From positions 992,001-1,056,000 of the forward strand of contig OY756145.1 of NCBI GenBank assembly GCA_963576785.1: DNA of 64,000 nucleotides, in the 5' to 3' direction. Each line of letters starts with the position of its first letter. Position 1 is the first letter of the stretch. Positions 10,883 through 28,590 of the stretch are shown here, one piece after another. A program made the position numbers and the translations under genes. The DNA comes from Chlorophyllum brunneum. Lineage: Eukaryota; Basidiomycota; Agaricomycetes; Agaricales; Agaricaceae. Under the pieces are notes generated by a model that was not told where the DNA came from, searched no databases, and worked only from the letters and a program-made list of their open reading frames with translations.

Positions 10883-13800
10883 CTAAACAATCAACACCGC
10901 ATTCTCTTCCGAAAGTCTTTCTACATTACAGCCAAACACAAGAAGCCGACATTTTGTATGATGAGCACCGTTCTGTATCTTCTTCAGGGTCCATTCCATG
11001 GTGGTCGTATCACTCGCGTCTACAAACACTAGCCCTTGTTTGATGCTCACCAAACCATCCCCTTGTCCGCAAGCCATCAATAAGGTTTCTAATGAATGTA
11101 CGCGCCGTCCCCTTGGTATCACTTCCTTCCACCGTAAGCAATCATCACAGCGTTGATCTCTGCGAGAATTCATGAAACATGCAACAGCCGTGTCAGGCAG
11201 TTCTGAACACAAATCAGACGGGATTTCTGTGGTAGTACGGGGACCTCGATTGACAGCGAGGGAAGGCCTTTCGTCTGTATCTCCGTTTTCATTGATGTTG
11301 TTACCTTCCTGGGAGGCCTCCGCATTGTGCTGTTTTAATGAAGCTCTCGAAGTGTTGTTAACCGCCGCCATTTTCTGCTCGAAGTCATCTAGTTTGCGGC
11401 GTTTGAGCGGTTCCTTCAAGGTTCGTGAAGATCCTTCAATGTTTGCAAGGGCAGCTAATATATCATATGCCCTGGTCTGCCGTTTCATGCGTATTGTGGG
11501 TGAGGTCGGTTTACCCCATAATGAATTGCACCAGTCGTCAACATCTTTGGCCGAGCGATCCTTTCCGACGCACTCGCGGGCTATTCGATCAAGTTCACTG
11601 ATGTCCATGCATTCTGTCCATGACCGTTCTCGCTTATCATGAATTTTAGTAAATCTGGGGAACCTCGGTTCATAATGCTATCAAAGAGGAGACTATTAAG
11701 TTCAACCGAAGGCAAGAACAAAACGCGACGAACTCTACTTTGATTTCCTTTGCTGAATCCAGCACATAACAGCTCCGCTAGAAAGGGTATGGAGAGGATC
11801 GTGGTTGGTCTGCTTTTGAGATGTGGGGATAGTGTGAACGTGAATGGTAGAGCATTCAAATCCTACATATGGGTCAATAGGTGCGACACATCAGCAGGTA
11901 GTAAGCCATTTCAAATCACCTTGCTAGTTGGCGGATAGGGCTTGTTGTCGCCATTGCCTAACCGAAAATTCAGGTCTTCAAGTTCGTTCCGGCTCAGGCC
12001 GTAGGATGCCGTAAAATACACAAGAATGTGGGGCTTTGTATCAGGCTATTACGGCAGCCCGCTTGAGTCGTGTGAAAGTATGGGGAGCGGGTGACATACC
12101 CGGACCCGAATTTCCCTGGCATTTGTTATGGCACCGACATAGAAGGTGGTGTAAACGCCCGGTGTGACTGTTATGCATCAGGCAGGGCAAGATCACTTTC
12201 CGGGCCTCACTCACCCCGCAGTTCGCGAGCGCGATCACGATCCCAGGCTGCAGCCACAATCGCCAAATCAACACAATCCCCGAAGCCTTCGATGTAATCC
12301 TTTTTGAGCTTGACCCAAGGAAGTTGAAATTCGTTGTACTGAGATTCGTCCGCTTTAAGAACCACGCCCTCTAAGTGTTCTGCCAGGTGCTCAGCGAAGA
12401 TGGTTTGCAAGATTTTGATAGCACCAGATCCAGAAATGTCGATTCGATGCCTTTCGGAGAGCATTGCCTTTGTGGGTATAGTTTTGATATGGGTCTCCAA
12501 CAGGCGACGACGCGTTGCATATGCCTGAAATACGAGTGGTTCGTCGTCTAGAACCATAATATCGAAGAAAATAAGCGCGAGGTGTCGTGACTGAGATTCA
12601 TCTGTCAACATAGATAATTGGGAATTACTGTTGGTTTTATCAGTATGTTAATTGAGTATGCCGTCCAAATAGCATACCATTCCTCGTCTCCCTCGTCCAA
12701 ATCATTCGGTTTACCGCGAGCTCCAGAACTGGTTTGTTCTATGAGGCCACGAATTCTCCAGAATTCTAGGATTGTCAATGTATTAACAGTGAGAATATAT
12801 ATATCCAAGGACCGGCACCAACCGTCCACATGATCCCCGTACCAAGCTACCATCTCTGCGTCAAGAACTACATTCCTTCGGATTTCTGTAAAATGTGGGT
12901 GGGATTGGTTTAGCGGCTTGCCAAGGGAGAGTGAGTCGCGGATTATGTCGTGTATACCGTACCGGTCCCATGTAGAGTCTCTTCCACTCTTACTGAAAAT
13001 GGTGATTTTTGGGGACCCGTCTTGGCGTATTTCGACATGAATTTGAGCACGTTCACCGTCATACTTTGTTTCAGCCCAAACCGTCGCCGAATTACGAAAA
13101 TGTGATAAGGCATGGTGACAGCTGGTGCCTTTTACTGACTTGGGCAGCTGCCACTGCGTTGTGAGCCAGAGTAGGTTATTTATAGAGTCATTGTGAAGCG
13201 CACCTGGACCACGAAGCCTAAACTTGGTTTGAGTGCCGGTTGCATATGAGGAGGAAGTTCAAATGCTCTGGCGGCTTCGTCAAGGTCCGCTTTGACACGG
13301 TGTAAGTTTAGCATATATCCGGTAGGGTCCCATCTGCTCATCGCATGCTCCTTGGTGAGCATCTTCACTGCGTTGGTGTTGTAATCAAGGAGAGCTACAG
13401 AGGGGTTAGCTTCTGTGGATGGATATAATATGGGCCGTAGATCCTTCAGGATGATATGAGTCATGAAGGCCGCCTCTTGAGGTGATAGAGGACGAAAGAG
13501 GCTCTTGAGAATGTCGGGTTTTGAGCGATGCGGATACGGGTATTTATTACGGACAGAGACATGTGTGTACTGTGAAGTTGCTGCGAGCTCGTCAAGCAAT
13601 TTGTCAACTTCAACGATGGTCAACAAGCTTGGGGCCTCATCCCCATCCTATTGCGATGTGAATCACAGGAAGGAGAACACCACAAGCGCATTACCGGTAA
13701 TTCTGGCTGAAGCAATCGCTTCAGTTCCCCGCCTAAGCACCCAGAGGCATTATAAGAGTCCCAATTTTCGAGGACACCAGAAGGCAGTCCCAGACATTGA

Positions 13801-14131
13801 GACAAGTAGGTCGCGAGTCTGGTTTCCTGGATATCGTACTTGCGTTTGACGTCTTCTTCTGGAAATAGAAGTCGAAGGCATATGGTAGTTGTGCCTAATG
13901 GGAGGGGCGAGTATTGGTTCCGGAGCTCCTTGAGCCATCGCTCCAAAATACTGAGTGCAGGATACGACTTTTCTTTCCTTTTAGGCGTAGTCGTCCTAGG
14001 TTTGATTGTCGCGATTTCACGTAAAAGGGAACATAGACTAAATCAACGTGCAAGTGAGTGCGCAGTACACACGTCCACAGTTTTCTGTATACTCACAAGG
14101 CGAATGGAATGCTACCTGCCTCAGATACCAT
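10883..14131 (-). CDS. ATP-dependent DNA ligase, ligase-IV-like
   Basis: The start at 14131 gives MVSEAGSIPFAL, then after an intron LCSLLREIATIKPR, matching the ligase IV N-terminal DNA-binding domain; ICLRLLFPEEDVKRKYDIQE follows. Motif I, with the lysine that is adenylated, reads ETKYDGERAQIH (about 13070). Motif III is NVVLDAEMVAW (12850), the adenylation core continues with LALIFFDIMVLDDEPL (12570), motif IV is EGVVLKADES (12340), motif V is WVKLKKDYIEG (12300), and an OB-fold end with PRFTKIHDKRERSW lies near 11640. The C-terminal 240 residues (from 11608) contain a basic patch (KRRKLDDF) and a block that could be a single diverged BRCT. The usual tandem BRCT pair is not evident. Ligase IV seals double-strand breaks in end joining. 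About eight introns. The class is inferred mainly from the N-terminal domain. Confidence 0.82.
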
Positions 14132-14822
14132 TCGTGTTGTGAGGGAAATGGTAGAGATCAGGTGGCAAATCCGGCACGTTAATCCGGCACGTTAATTGCA
14201 GGTCATATGACTAGGTCGTTGCGAACTGAACTGTCAGGTGGATGTGAACGAGTCAGTTGGGGGTTATTTGAGTAAGGAGTGTTTGATACGCTTTTGATTG
14301 CTTTTGGATTGATGATGGCTCTTAAGGGTTCACAAGTATTAGCAATTTTCCCTGTTGATAAAGTTCAAGGGGTGGTTATCCATACACTGCCACTGGGGGC
14401 CAGAGGAAGAAAAATTATGACAATAAACTAGATAATACCTATAGCAAGGAAGACAGAGACCCGGAAAGAGGGGTAAGAAACGACTGTGTGAAGAGTTACG
14501 CCAACCACAGCAACGACGTTAAATGGAAGTATGAGACAGGAAAGAAACTCCAGCACACATGTGCTAGGTGGTATGGGTTGGTTTCAAAGATTGAGATACA
14601 GAGGTATATCGGAACAATGGAAGGGAAAATTTGAAAGACAAAAGGATGAGTGTGCTGCCAGGGAACCGCAATTGCATATGGAATCAAAAAAGGATAGGAC
14701 ATGCCGAGGTCGGTGCCTGGTCGTGGTCGTAAAAGCATTCAGGAGTAAAGGACCTGGAAAAAAGTCATGAGATTACCATTTTCTTGAGGTTTAAAAAGTT
14801 CCGTGCGACACTCACCAACTGG
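14132..14822. other. Intergenic region with a 13-bp tandem duplication
   Basis: About 690 bp lie between the DNA ligase start and the STK32-like kinase stop. Frames of about 80 codons occur on both strands (14496-14770) but have no recognisable content. The 13-mer AATCCGGCACGTT occurs twice in direct tandem at 14168-14193. The region should contain the ligase promoter and the kinase 3' end. Confidence 0.55.
14168..14193. repeat. Perfect 13-bp tandem duplication
   Basis: AATCCGGCACGTT is repeated twice without a gap, about 40 bp upstream of the ligase start codon. It may be a promoter element copy or replication slippage; the sequence gives no way to choose. Confidence 0.7.
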
Positions 14823-16585
14823 TTATGAAAAGTCTTTTTCATTCTTCTCCCCCCTTGCTAGATCGACATCGCCGTTATTGTAATCAAGAGAGTTGCTGTT
14901 GATCCTGATGCTATGGTCGGCTCTCAGGCCATCAGCAGGGGTTGCTGGTCTTGAAGATGCTAAGCCAGATGATGTCCCGGTTGCAGTTGATATTAGCTGC
15001 TGGTTATGGGGATAATACGACCGACGTTGCATCTTCTTGAAATCATATGAAGTGAACCTGACGGTTGGGGTTAAGAAAGGAAAAAGGTAAAAGGTAAAAA
15101 GCGTTGAAGGACGAACTGTTCTTCCATCTGTCTCATCTCCGCACTAAGGTTGTCCTGATTAGCCTTGCGAGCCTTGGCCTTCAAGGGATTGTCTTCAAGA
15201 AGCAGCTCTTCGAGTTCATGAGAGGCGTCAAAGTTGGCTTTTTTGGTCTAGTAGAGGATCGGAATGGGGTACGATTTTGTACGAACAGGGTCAACTCACA
15301 TCGGGTACGAATGGGGGAACTTGCTCCTTTGTATCTAGTGTTTCCCAGTCAATCGCTTGGAACCACGGTAGTCTTTGGAACTCTTGAAATCCTTCGCCGT
15401 TACCCTTGCAACCAATGCGTCTGGTGGGGTCTCTGTCGAGAAGCTGTATACAGAATGAGCAAAAAGCAAGGTATGTTTGATTAATGGCTTACTCCTTTCA
15501 GGACTTGCATACCTGCGCGGCTGCACTTCTTATCAGCATCCTCGGGCCACTTGAGTGGGTCTTTGGTTATACTATAGGTTAAATCATTGTTAGACCGTCC
15601 GCGAAAAGGTCTTCGACCAAAAATCAACTCGTAGGCGCAGATGCCAAGGGACCACCAGTCTATCTGGTAGGAATAGCCACGTTTGATTAAGATCCTAGGG
15701 GGCAGTTGGATTGGAAACGATAGCAAGAGTGGGGAATGACAAAAAACATACTCAGGGGCCATATACGCCATCGAGCCTGCTACCCCAGTCAGCTTACGCT
15801 CACTAAAGTGCACAGCGATGTTGAAATCAGTTAGATGGGCATTGCCCTTCTCGTCGAGAAGGATATTGTCTGGTTTGATGTCCCTGGAAGGATGAGAGGG
15901 GTGTGAAAAAGGATGGAATAGGAATAAAGGATGTTCTAAAGAGGGGAATGTACCAACCTGTGCATGATTCCCATGTCGTGAATAAAGGAAAGGCCAGAAG
16001 ATAACTGAGCGAGGTAGAATCGAACGACATTCTCTTCCATAGAACCGAGGCGCTCGAGGTGGACTAGGGAAGTGATTTGAGGAGTTGGAGATGGAAAAGA
16101 GAGTAAGAGACATACACCGCAAATCACCACCGAGCATCAGGTCGAGGACGAAGAAACAGTTCTCGTCGTCCTGGAAGGCGTAGCGCAAATTGACAACGAA
16201 GGGATGGTCGATCTAGGGAACGTCAGGAGGTGGCGGAAGAAGGGCAAGAAATAAGCGCACCTCTTCGAGAAGTCGGCGTTCTTGGATGATATTTGGAACG
16301 GCCTTCATTTTGACGCACTTTGACTTGTTGATGTACTTGAGAGCATAGAGTTGGCGGGTCTGCTTGTGCTGTACGACACGGACCTGGAGAGGATATGAGG
16401 ATGGAGGGTGCAGATGGAGGGGGGTGATGGACTTTGCCAAAGGCGCCTTTGCCGACACAGCGGAGGAGGATGAAGTGGAAAAGGGTGACTTCGCCATCAA
16501 AGTCAATGGGCTAGAAGAGAAGGTTGAGTGGGGGATGGGTGGCAGTGGAGAGACGGACCTGGGGTCTGCAGCAGACGGCGCCCAT
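14823..16585 (-). CDS. STK32/YANK-type AGC serine/threonine kinase
   Basis: The ATG at 16585 gives MGAVCCRPQ, a strong N-myristoylation and palmitoylation start (glycine 2, tandem cysteines), so the kinase is probably membrane-bound. After a 47-nt intron the domain begins PIDFDGEVTLFHFILLR, and the glycine loop is CVGKGAFGKV, then YALKYINKSKC with the ATP-binding lysine. Further motifs are NLRYAFQDDENCFFVLDLMLGGDLR, MHRDIKPDNILLDEKG, and HLTDFNIAV: the STK32 family uses DFN in place of DFG, and this is intact here. SMAYMAPE and DWWSLGICAYELIFGRRPFRG follow, and the domain ends near DPTRRIGCKG. The C terminus is S/T-rich (14823-15032). About seven introns. It shares a 150-bp divergent promoter with GUK1. 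Substrates are unknown. Confidence 0.9.
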
Positions 16586-16735
16586 GGGAGTGATGCAGTC
16601 AAGGGGGGATGGGGAGGTGGTGGTGGAGGTGGGAAGGGAGAGAGGTGGGGAAGACCTGGAAACGGACTGGTGTGCGGGCTGGTTCGCTTATGTAATCCGG
16701 TCTTTTTCATTTTCTGTCGTCCCATGCTCTGTCCC
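16586..16735. promoter_or_regulatory. 150-bp divergent promoter, STK32-like kinase / GUK1
   Basis: Only 150 bp separate the two start codons, so transcripts and promoters must overlap or abut. The plus strand is purine-rich (GGTGG/GGAGGTGGG runs at 16612-16650). On the minus strand this reads as a CCACC-rich pyrimidine tract before the kinase ATG. No defined site can be assigned. Confidence 0.6.
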
Positions 16736-17468
16736 ATGGCTGACTTTCTCCGTCCCCTCGTCGTCTCAGGACCCTCGGGTGTCGGAAAAAGCACCCTCCT
16801 CCACCGTCTTTTCGCGAAATACCCCGACCGTTTCGGTTTCAGTGTCTCCCGTATGCTGCCTCCAGCCCTCTCCGCTCTGTGCCTGATCGATCTCCAGATA
16901 CTACCCGAAACCCCCGCCCAGGCGAGGTCGATGGGACACACTACCACTTTGTTGCAAGAGACAAGTTCAAGGACCTCCTCGTCACCGGCGCCTTCATAGA
17001 GCATGCCGAGTTCTCTGGCCACTTCTACGGCACCAGTTTCGACACCGTCCGCCAAATTCAGAGTCAGGGCAAGCGTTGTATTCTCGATATCGAAGCACAG
17101 GTATGACTGCGTCCCTCCTCGTCCTTCTCCCTCCCCACACTCACCTCCAGGGAGTCCGTCAAATAAAACAAACCAACCTCAATCCCGTCTACCTGTTTAT
17201 CTCCCCTCCGAACTTGTCTTCATTGCGTGCTCGTCTCCGAGGTCGCGGTACAGAGACCGAGACCTCGGTAGAGAGGCGGCTCGCAACGGCGCTCAAGGAA
17301 ATTGCCTTCGCCAAAGAACCCAATGTTCACGACGTTGTTATTGTTAATGATGATGCAGACAGGGCGTATGAGCTACTGGAGCGTGTTGCCCAGGGAGAGA
17401 CGGTCGCAGGCGATGTTCTCCCTCCGTTAGATGAATGCGTAGTAGATAGAACTTCGCCGAGTTATTAA
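16736..17468 (+). CDS. GUK1: Guanylate kinase
   Basis: Guanylate kinase phosphorylates GMP to GDP with ATP in the cytosol. Exons 16736-16850, 16898-17100 and 17151-17468 join to 211 residues, the usual size. The P-loop is GPSGVGKST (residues 11-19). The GMP-binding region reads SHTTRNPRPGEVDGTHYHF across intron 1, then FIEHAEFSGHFYGTS, all family-typical. ILDIEAQGV crosses intron 2, then FISPPNLSSLRARLRGRGTE forms the lid with its arginines. The frame ends at TAA 17466-17468. Two in-frame ATGs follow a longer open frame upstream, but the chosen ATG is the one just before the conserved PLVVSGPSG block. It lies head-to-head with the STK32-like kinase and 112 bp upstream of the ABC transporter. 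Confidence 0.95.
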
Positions 17469-17580
17469 TAAATCCACTTTTATCGGACCGTGTCTATAAT
17501 TGCCTGCTCAGACGGCGACAGGTACGTATTTCTTTTAGTCAGCTCATTTTCTCCTTTCCCTCCCTCGTTCTCTAACCACC

Positions 17581-23725
<6,145 letters not shown>

Positions 23726-25213
23726 TTATTATTCAAATTCAACTGCTATAGAATAGATATTGTATTTATTCTATATTGAAGATTATCTAAATTTAAAGAC
23801 AGTATGTCTTGTGTACAAGCAAGTATAGCCAAGCAAACCAGGAGGCTATGCACTTACAAAGCTGGTCCTAGCTAATGAGATAGTATGTCTCAGTTGACCT
23901 TAGCCTTTGCCATTATTGTGCTAAGCATGTTATATCTGAATCTTGAACCTATATCAGAGCTTACAATAAATTTCCAAAAGCTATACCACTTATACTACTG
24001 CCACAATCTAGCAATGTCATCATTGACTCCTTATTCCATCTTGCTTGGAAATACATGCCATACCTACATATATATGACATCAATAGTTGGAAAGCTCAAC
24101 CTACTACTGAAGAGATGATGCAGTACATCCACTCCTATATGTACATCTGTGGTCTAGTACTTGAAGTGCTTATTCACCAACAAGTCACTGATGGAATCTA
24201 TTGTATAGAGATGTAACCAAAAGACTTGTCACTAGATAATAAACCTGCTATACCCAGTAGTGATAGTGATGACTCCTTTCATCCACTATTACAATCTACT
24301 TGAGCCTTTGTTGAGTTACCTAAGTCCTACCTGTCCAAAAAACATTAACATTGTCCTTATCATCTGATTCCAATTAACCAATAGATGCAGTTCTTCCATT
24401 CCCACTATTGTTACTATTATTACTATCTACTACCTTGTCTTATATATGTTGTGACTGTAGTTACTTTGATAAATCTGTATCTTTGTTATCTGAGATCTCT
24501 GAAGATGAGTAAGCACTCATCTATTTAACCTTCATTAGTTTTACCTTGTCCTATGTTTAGTTATTTTACCTTTATCAGTTTCATGTCTATCTTTAGCAGT
24601 GTTTATATCTATTAGTTAAACATTGTGAAACTTGTTTCAGTCTTGTTATTTATACTTTGTAGTATTTATAAAAAAGAAGTAGTTAGTATAAATAGCCAAC
24701 TATATTAGGAAGTCAAAGCTTAAGCTTTGATCTTCTACAAAAATAGTCTTCTTAATTACCCAAAAAGAGTTTCTGTTGACAGTTACTATCAATCAATAGA
24801 AGATTGCTTAATTACTTATTCTCTACTTGTTCTCATTACTCAAGAGTTATGAGATAAATGGAATTCCTATTTCTTGGTTGAGTAACAATAGTTTGATAAT
24901 GTTTGCTTATCCAGTTACTTGGCTGAGATAGGTATTAAGACCATACCCTAAAGGTTACATCCTCTTTGATTACTCTTAGTAGCCAAATCTGTAACAATAG
25001 ATCAAAGCTTCCACTGAGTAATTTTGGTATAGGAAACAAGAACCTCAGTGTTATCTGTGTCATTGCAATTATTGCTAAACAAGGATAATATCTTCCTGTA
25101 TCATTGCTATCATCACTGTTACAGAAAGCTGAGAAGAGTTATACACAGTATTTATCTGTCACACAGGAGCATAACTTGCTATCAGTTATATAGGACTCAT
25201 ACTATTCCTACTA
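23726..25213. other. AT-rich decayed DNA at the edge of the transposon island
   Basis: The base composition shifts to strongly AT-rich right after the ABC transporter's 3' end. Short frames (for example 23885-24118 and 25048-25230) are open but hydrophobic and unrecognisable. A stretch at 24640-24790 with TATAAATAG-like sequence and a cluster of near-palindromes resembles the end of an LTR, but no paired copy is visible here. I call it decayed repeat DNA without assigning a family. Confidence 0.45.
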
Positions 25214-25670
25214 GTTGTTATAACTGGTAACTTGCATACCTGTACATAGACATGATTTTACCTTAGTTCAGGTCTTCAGCTTATATGGAGGATCCCTTAC
25301 AGATTACACTTATCTTTGTTTGGGACCTATCAACCAACCTTTCCTATATTTGTTTCCATCTACTTTTGTCCATCCTGTTTTCTTTTATGTTCTGATTCCC
25401 TTTTACCTCTATTACTCTATTCTTCAGTATTGCCTGTTGTGTTATTGCATTATGTTCCTATTACTGATATTATATAATGTCTTTCTTACCTTTTTCTGTC
25501 TAGTTACTCCATTATCTAGTCTATTGACTTTCTGATACTTTTTCACTACTAGTATATAAGTAGTCCTTGGTATACTTGTATTTAGCAGTCTGATAATCTA
25601 CTTAGTCTCAGACTATCTCTTTTTACTATTCTCTACTATATGAGTAATCCTCCCACTCATCTGTTACCCA
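25214..25670 (+). repeat. 5' LTR of plus-strand chromovirus
   Basis: It starts TGTTATAACTGGTAAC and shares over 250 bp of near-identical order with the copy from 31966 (for example GGATCCCTTACAGATTACAC and CAACCAACCTTTCCTATATT). The right border near 25670 is inferred from a terminal CA followed by element-internal sequence and is uncertain by tens of bases, because the other LTR is cut short. Confidence 0.75.
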
Positions 25671-25949
25671 CATTTGACTTTTGTCCTAGTGGTGAGAGAT
25701 TATCTAAGTAAAAACCACTATGATACCTAGAGGGGCACAGCACACAAGCTGAAGCCAAGGTCCTCCATCCGTCTAGTCCACCATTCTATAAGGACTGTAC
25801 TTTTGCTCTTAGTCTTGTAGGTAACAGTATTATCAGACTAATACCTCCAGTATTATCTTTCTCCCTTCATAACTACTTGTCTCACCCACTCTTCTATACC
25901 CACAGAACCTACACAAACCTCCACTACTACCTACAACTACACTTCTGTC

Positions 25950-27100
25950 CAACTACCTATCACTATTGATGAACCAGTTGCCAAAGGCAGCAATGATGAC
26001 TTGTCTACAGATAGTGATGAACTACCTACAGACCCCACTTGTGCTATGGCCCATGTTTTATCTCATTTGGCCAAAACTTTGGACAGTCAAGAACATCTCA
26101 GTTCTTCAGCTCCCAATAACCATTCTAAAATCAAGGCTTGTGAACTGGACACTTTTGATGGCTCAGACCCTCTCAAACTAAAAGATTGGGTCTTTCAATG
26201 CATCCTTTACTTTGCCACCAATTTTCACCAGTTCAAAGCTGACAATTCCAAAGTCACTTTTGCTATCACCTACTTGTCTGGTACTACCCTCCGCCTTTTC
26301 CAAACCTACTTTGGAAGTGAGGACATTACCTTTAGTGATAATCCCTCACTCAACAATTGGAACTCCTTTGTTGAAGAACTCACTTCTCACTTCAGGTCCA
26401 CAGACTCAGCTGGAGAAGCTTACAATGATTTAAAACACCTTGTCATGAAGCATAACTAACACATTGTGACCTACAAACTTGAATTCAACTATCTCGCAGC
26501 TATAGAAAACTGGGACCTTACCTACCTCTACTACTGCTTCTATAAGGGTCTACCTTCTTAAATCAAGGATATTATGACTACAATGATTGAAGATAGACCT
26601 GGGGACTTGAAGTCAATGACAAAACTGGCCAATAGAATTAACTAACATTACTGGGAGTGTTAGCAAGAGAAATCCCACTTAGAGGGCTCCTCATAGCCAA
26701 AGAAACATATTGCCTCACCTTTCCCTTCAACATCTCACAATTCCAACAGTGGCAAAACTACCCCTTTGAATAAACCTCCTCCTAAACTCTCTGGTAACTG
26801 TTCAGCCTTGTCTGGCAGATCCTCTAGTTTTAGTAGCCCCAAATCTCCCTTGTCCAAACAGCTTGCTATGGATGGCAAACTCATGCCTCAGGAGTAACAG
26901 TGTTGCTTTGACCAAGGCTTATGCATCTATTGTGCTGGTGATTATAGACTAGCCAACTGTCTGAAGAAAGCTGCTACTATGAGTAAAACTGGAACCTTAC
27001 ATATACTGTTGACCCCTAGACCTGAAAGATATCACACTATGGACCTTGTGGACCCTGTTGCTCCAACCTCTGCTGTGGGGTCAAAAAAATAGAGAGTGGT
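25950..27100 (+). pseudogene. gag remnant of plus-strand chromovirus
   Basis: The best open block is 26001-26459, with a retrotransposon gag core: ELDTFDGSDPLKLKDWVFQC, then FAITYLSGTTLRLFQTYF and WNSFVEELTSHF. Coding continues past stops (HIVTYKLEFNYLAA, GLPS, IKDIMTTMIED). A degraded cysteine block near 26900-26960 could be the zinc knuckle (LCIYCA.DYRLANC). At least five stops interrupt it, so no functional Gag is made. Confidence 0.75.
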
Positions 27101-27439
27101 CCTTAGGACTCTGCACAGGCTGAGAACTGTATTGAACTCATCTGTGCCACGGAGAGTTGCCAACTCAACACATCTGCTCTTTCAGACTCCAATGTTTTTC
27201 ATATCCCAATTACCTCTCTGCTTTTCTCATCACCTGGCTCGGATACCTCTGCAGATGACTCTTTCCAGCTCTATTAGATGGTGGCTTAACCCAATTGCTT
27301 CATTGACTTGTCTCTCATCCATTCCTATTCTATTCCAATGACTTCTATCTCTCCTATTAAACTTTGACTGTTCAATAGTACTTCGAATGCATACATAACC
27401 AAATCTGTAACCCTACCTCTGTCCTTTGCTACTGGTGAA

Positions 27440-28590
27440 TCTATGACTTTTGACTTCTATATTACTCAGCTAGATTCCTCTTACTCTGTAGTTCTTGAAC
27501 ACAACTGGCTCACCTGCTACAATCTGTTGATTGACTGGGTTTTGGGCAGTATCACTTTCTGTCCACATTATCTTGACTCTCTAGCTTCTTTCTGTTCCGC
27601 ATGTACCCCTACATTAGCCTCAAACATTGTTCAGGCTCCTCAGTCATCACTATCTTTCCCTCACATTAGCCTGATTGGCATGGCTACATTTACACAAGCC
27701 ACCCACCAGTCTGGTTCATTTGTATTCACTATCAATTCCAAATCTAACCCTCCAAAGGCTGTATCCATACAGCCATCCAACCTTGTTGACTTATTGAATA
27801 TTCCTTCACAATACCACAAGTTTGTAGATGTCTTCAGCAAATCTCAAGCAGACATACTACTACCATACTGTCCATTTGACTTGAAAATCAACTTAGAAGA
27901 GGGCATAGTACTGTCTATCAGTATTATCTATTCCCTCTCTCAGGTTGAGCTACAAGCTCTGTAAGAATTCATTGACAAGAACCTGTCCAATGGCTTTATC
28001 TGTCCATCCACCTCTCTGCACAGTGCTCTAGTCCTTTTTGTCAAGAAAAAGGATGGCTCTCTATGGTTTTGTGTGGACTTTTGCAGCCTCAACAAGATCT
28101 CTAAGAAGGACTACTATCCCTTACTGCTTATCTCTGATCTACTTGATGCCCCTTGTAAAGCTCACATCTACACCAAGATTGACTTACAACATGCCTATCA
28201 CCTTGTCCACATAGCCAAAGGTGATGAATGGAAGACAGCTTTTTGGACATGCTATAGTTTGTTCAAATGGATGGTCATACTATTTGGACTAACAAATGCA
28301 CTTGCTACCTTCCAACACTTCATGAATGATATCTTCAAGAATATACTTGATGTATGTGTTGTAATCTACTTGGATGATATTCTGATCTACTTAGACAATG
28401 ACTCTAAACATAAGGAGCATATCTGAGAAGTCCTCTGCAGGCTCCACAAATATGGTCTGTACACTTGAGCTAATAAGTGCAAATTCCACTTGGATTTGGT
28501 TAAGTATCTAGAGTACATCCTTTCATCTGATAGTCTTACAATGTCCAAAGAAAAGGTCAAGACCATTCAAGATTGGCCTGAACCAAAGCC
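27440..28590 (+). pseudogene. Protease-RT remnant of plus-strand chromovirus
   Basis: A protease-like stretch (27443-27580) leads to the RT N terminus. RT motifs are recognisable: VKKKDGSLWFCVDFCSLN, IYTKIDLQHAYHLVHI (motif A), FGLTNALATFQHFMNDIF (motif B) and VVIYLDDILIYLDN (motif C, YLDD intact). Stops at about 27962, 28424 and 28467 break it. After WPEPK at about 28590 the sequence jumps to the RNase H region, so the connection domain is deleted. Confidence 0.85.

Noticed and set aside
14496..14770. Overlapping frames of about 80 codons on both strands
   Set aside because: No motif, no conserved composition; judged noncoding intergenic DNA.
16364..16735. Long plus-strand frame upstream of GUK1
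   Set aside because: It is antisense to the STK32-like kinase start and promoter; conserved guanylate kinase text begins only after the ATG at 16736.
16213..17055. 280-codon minus-strand frame crossing the kinase exon 1, the shared promoter and GUK1
   Set aside because: It merges real kinase exon text with promoter and antisense GUK1 sequence; splicing signals and the MGAVCC start show the true structure.
23885..24118. Hydrophobic 77-codon frame as a membrane protein gene
   Set aside because: It is in AT-rich decayed DNA where L/I/Y-rich frames arise by composition; no start context or neighbours support it.
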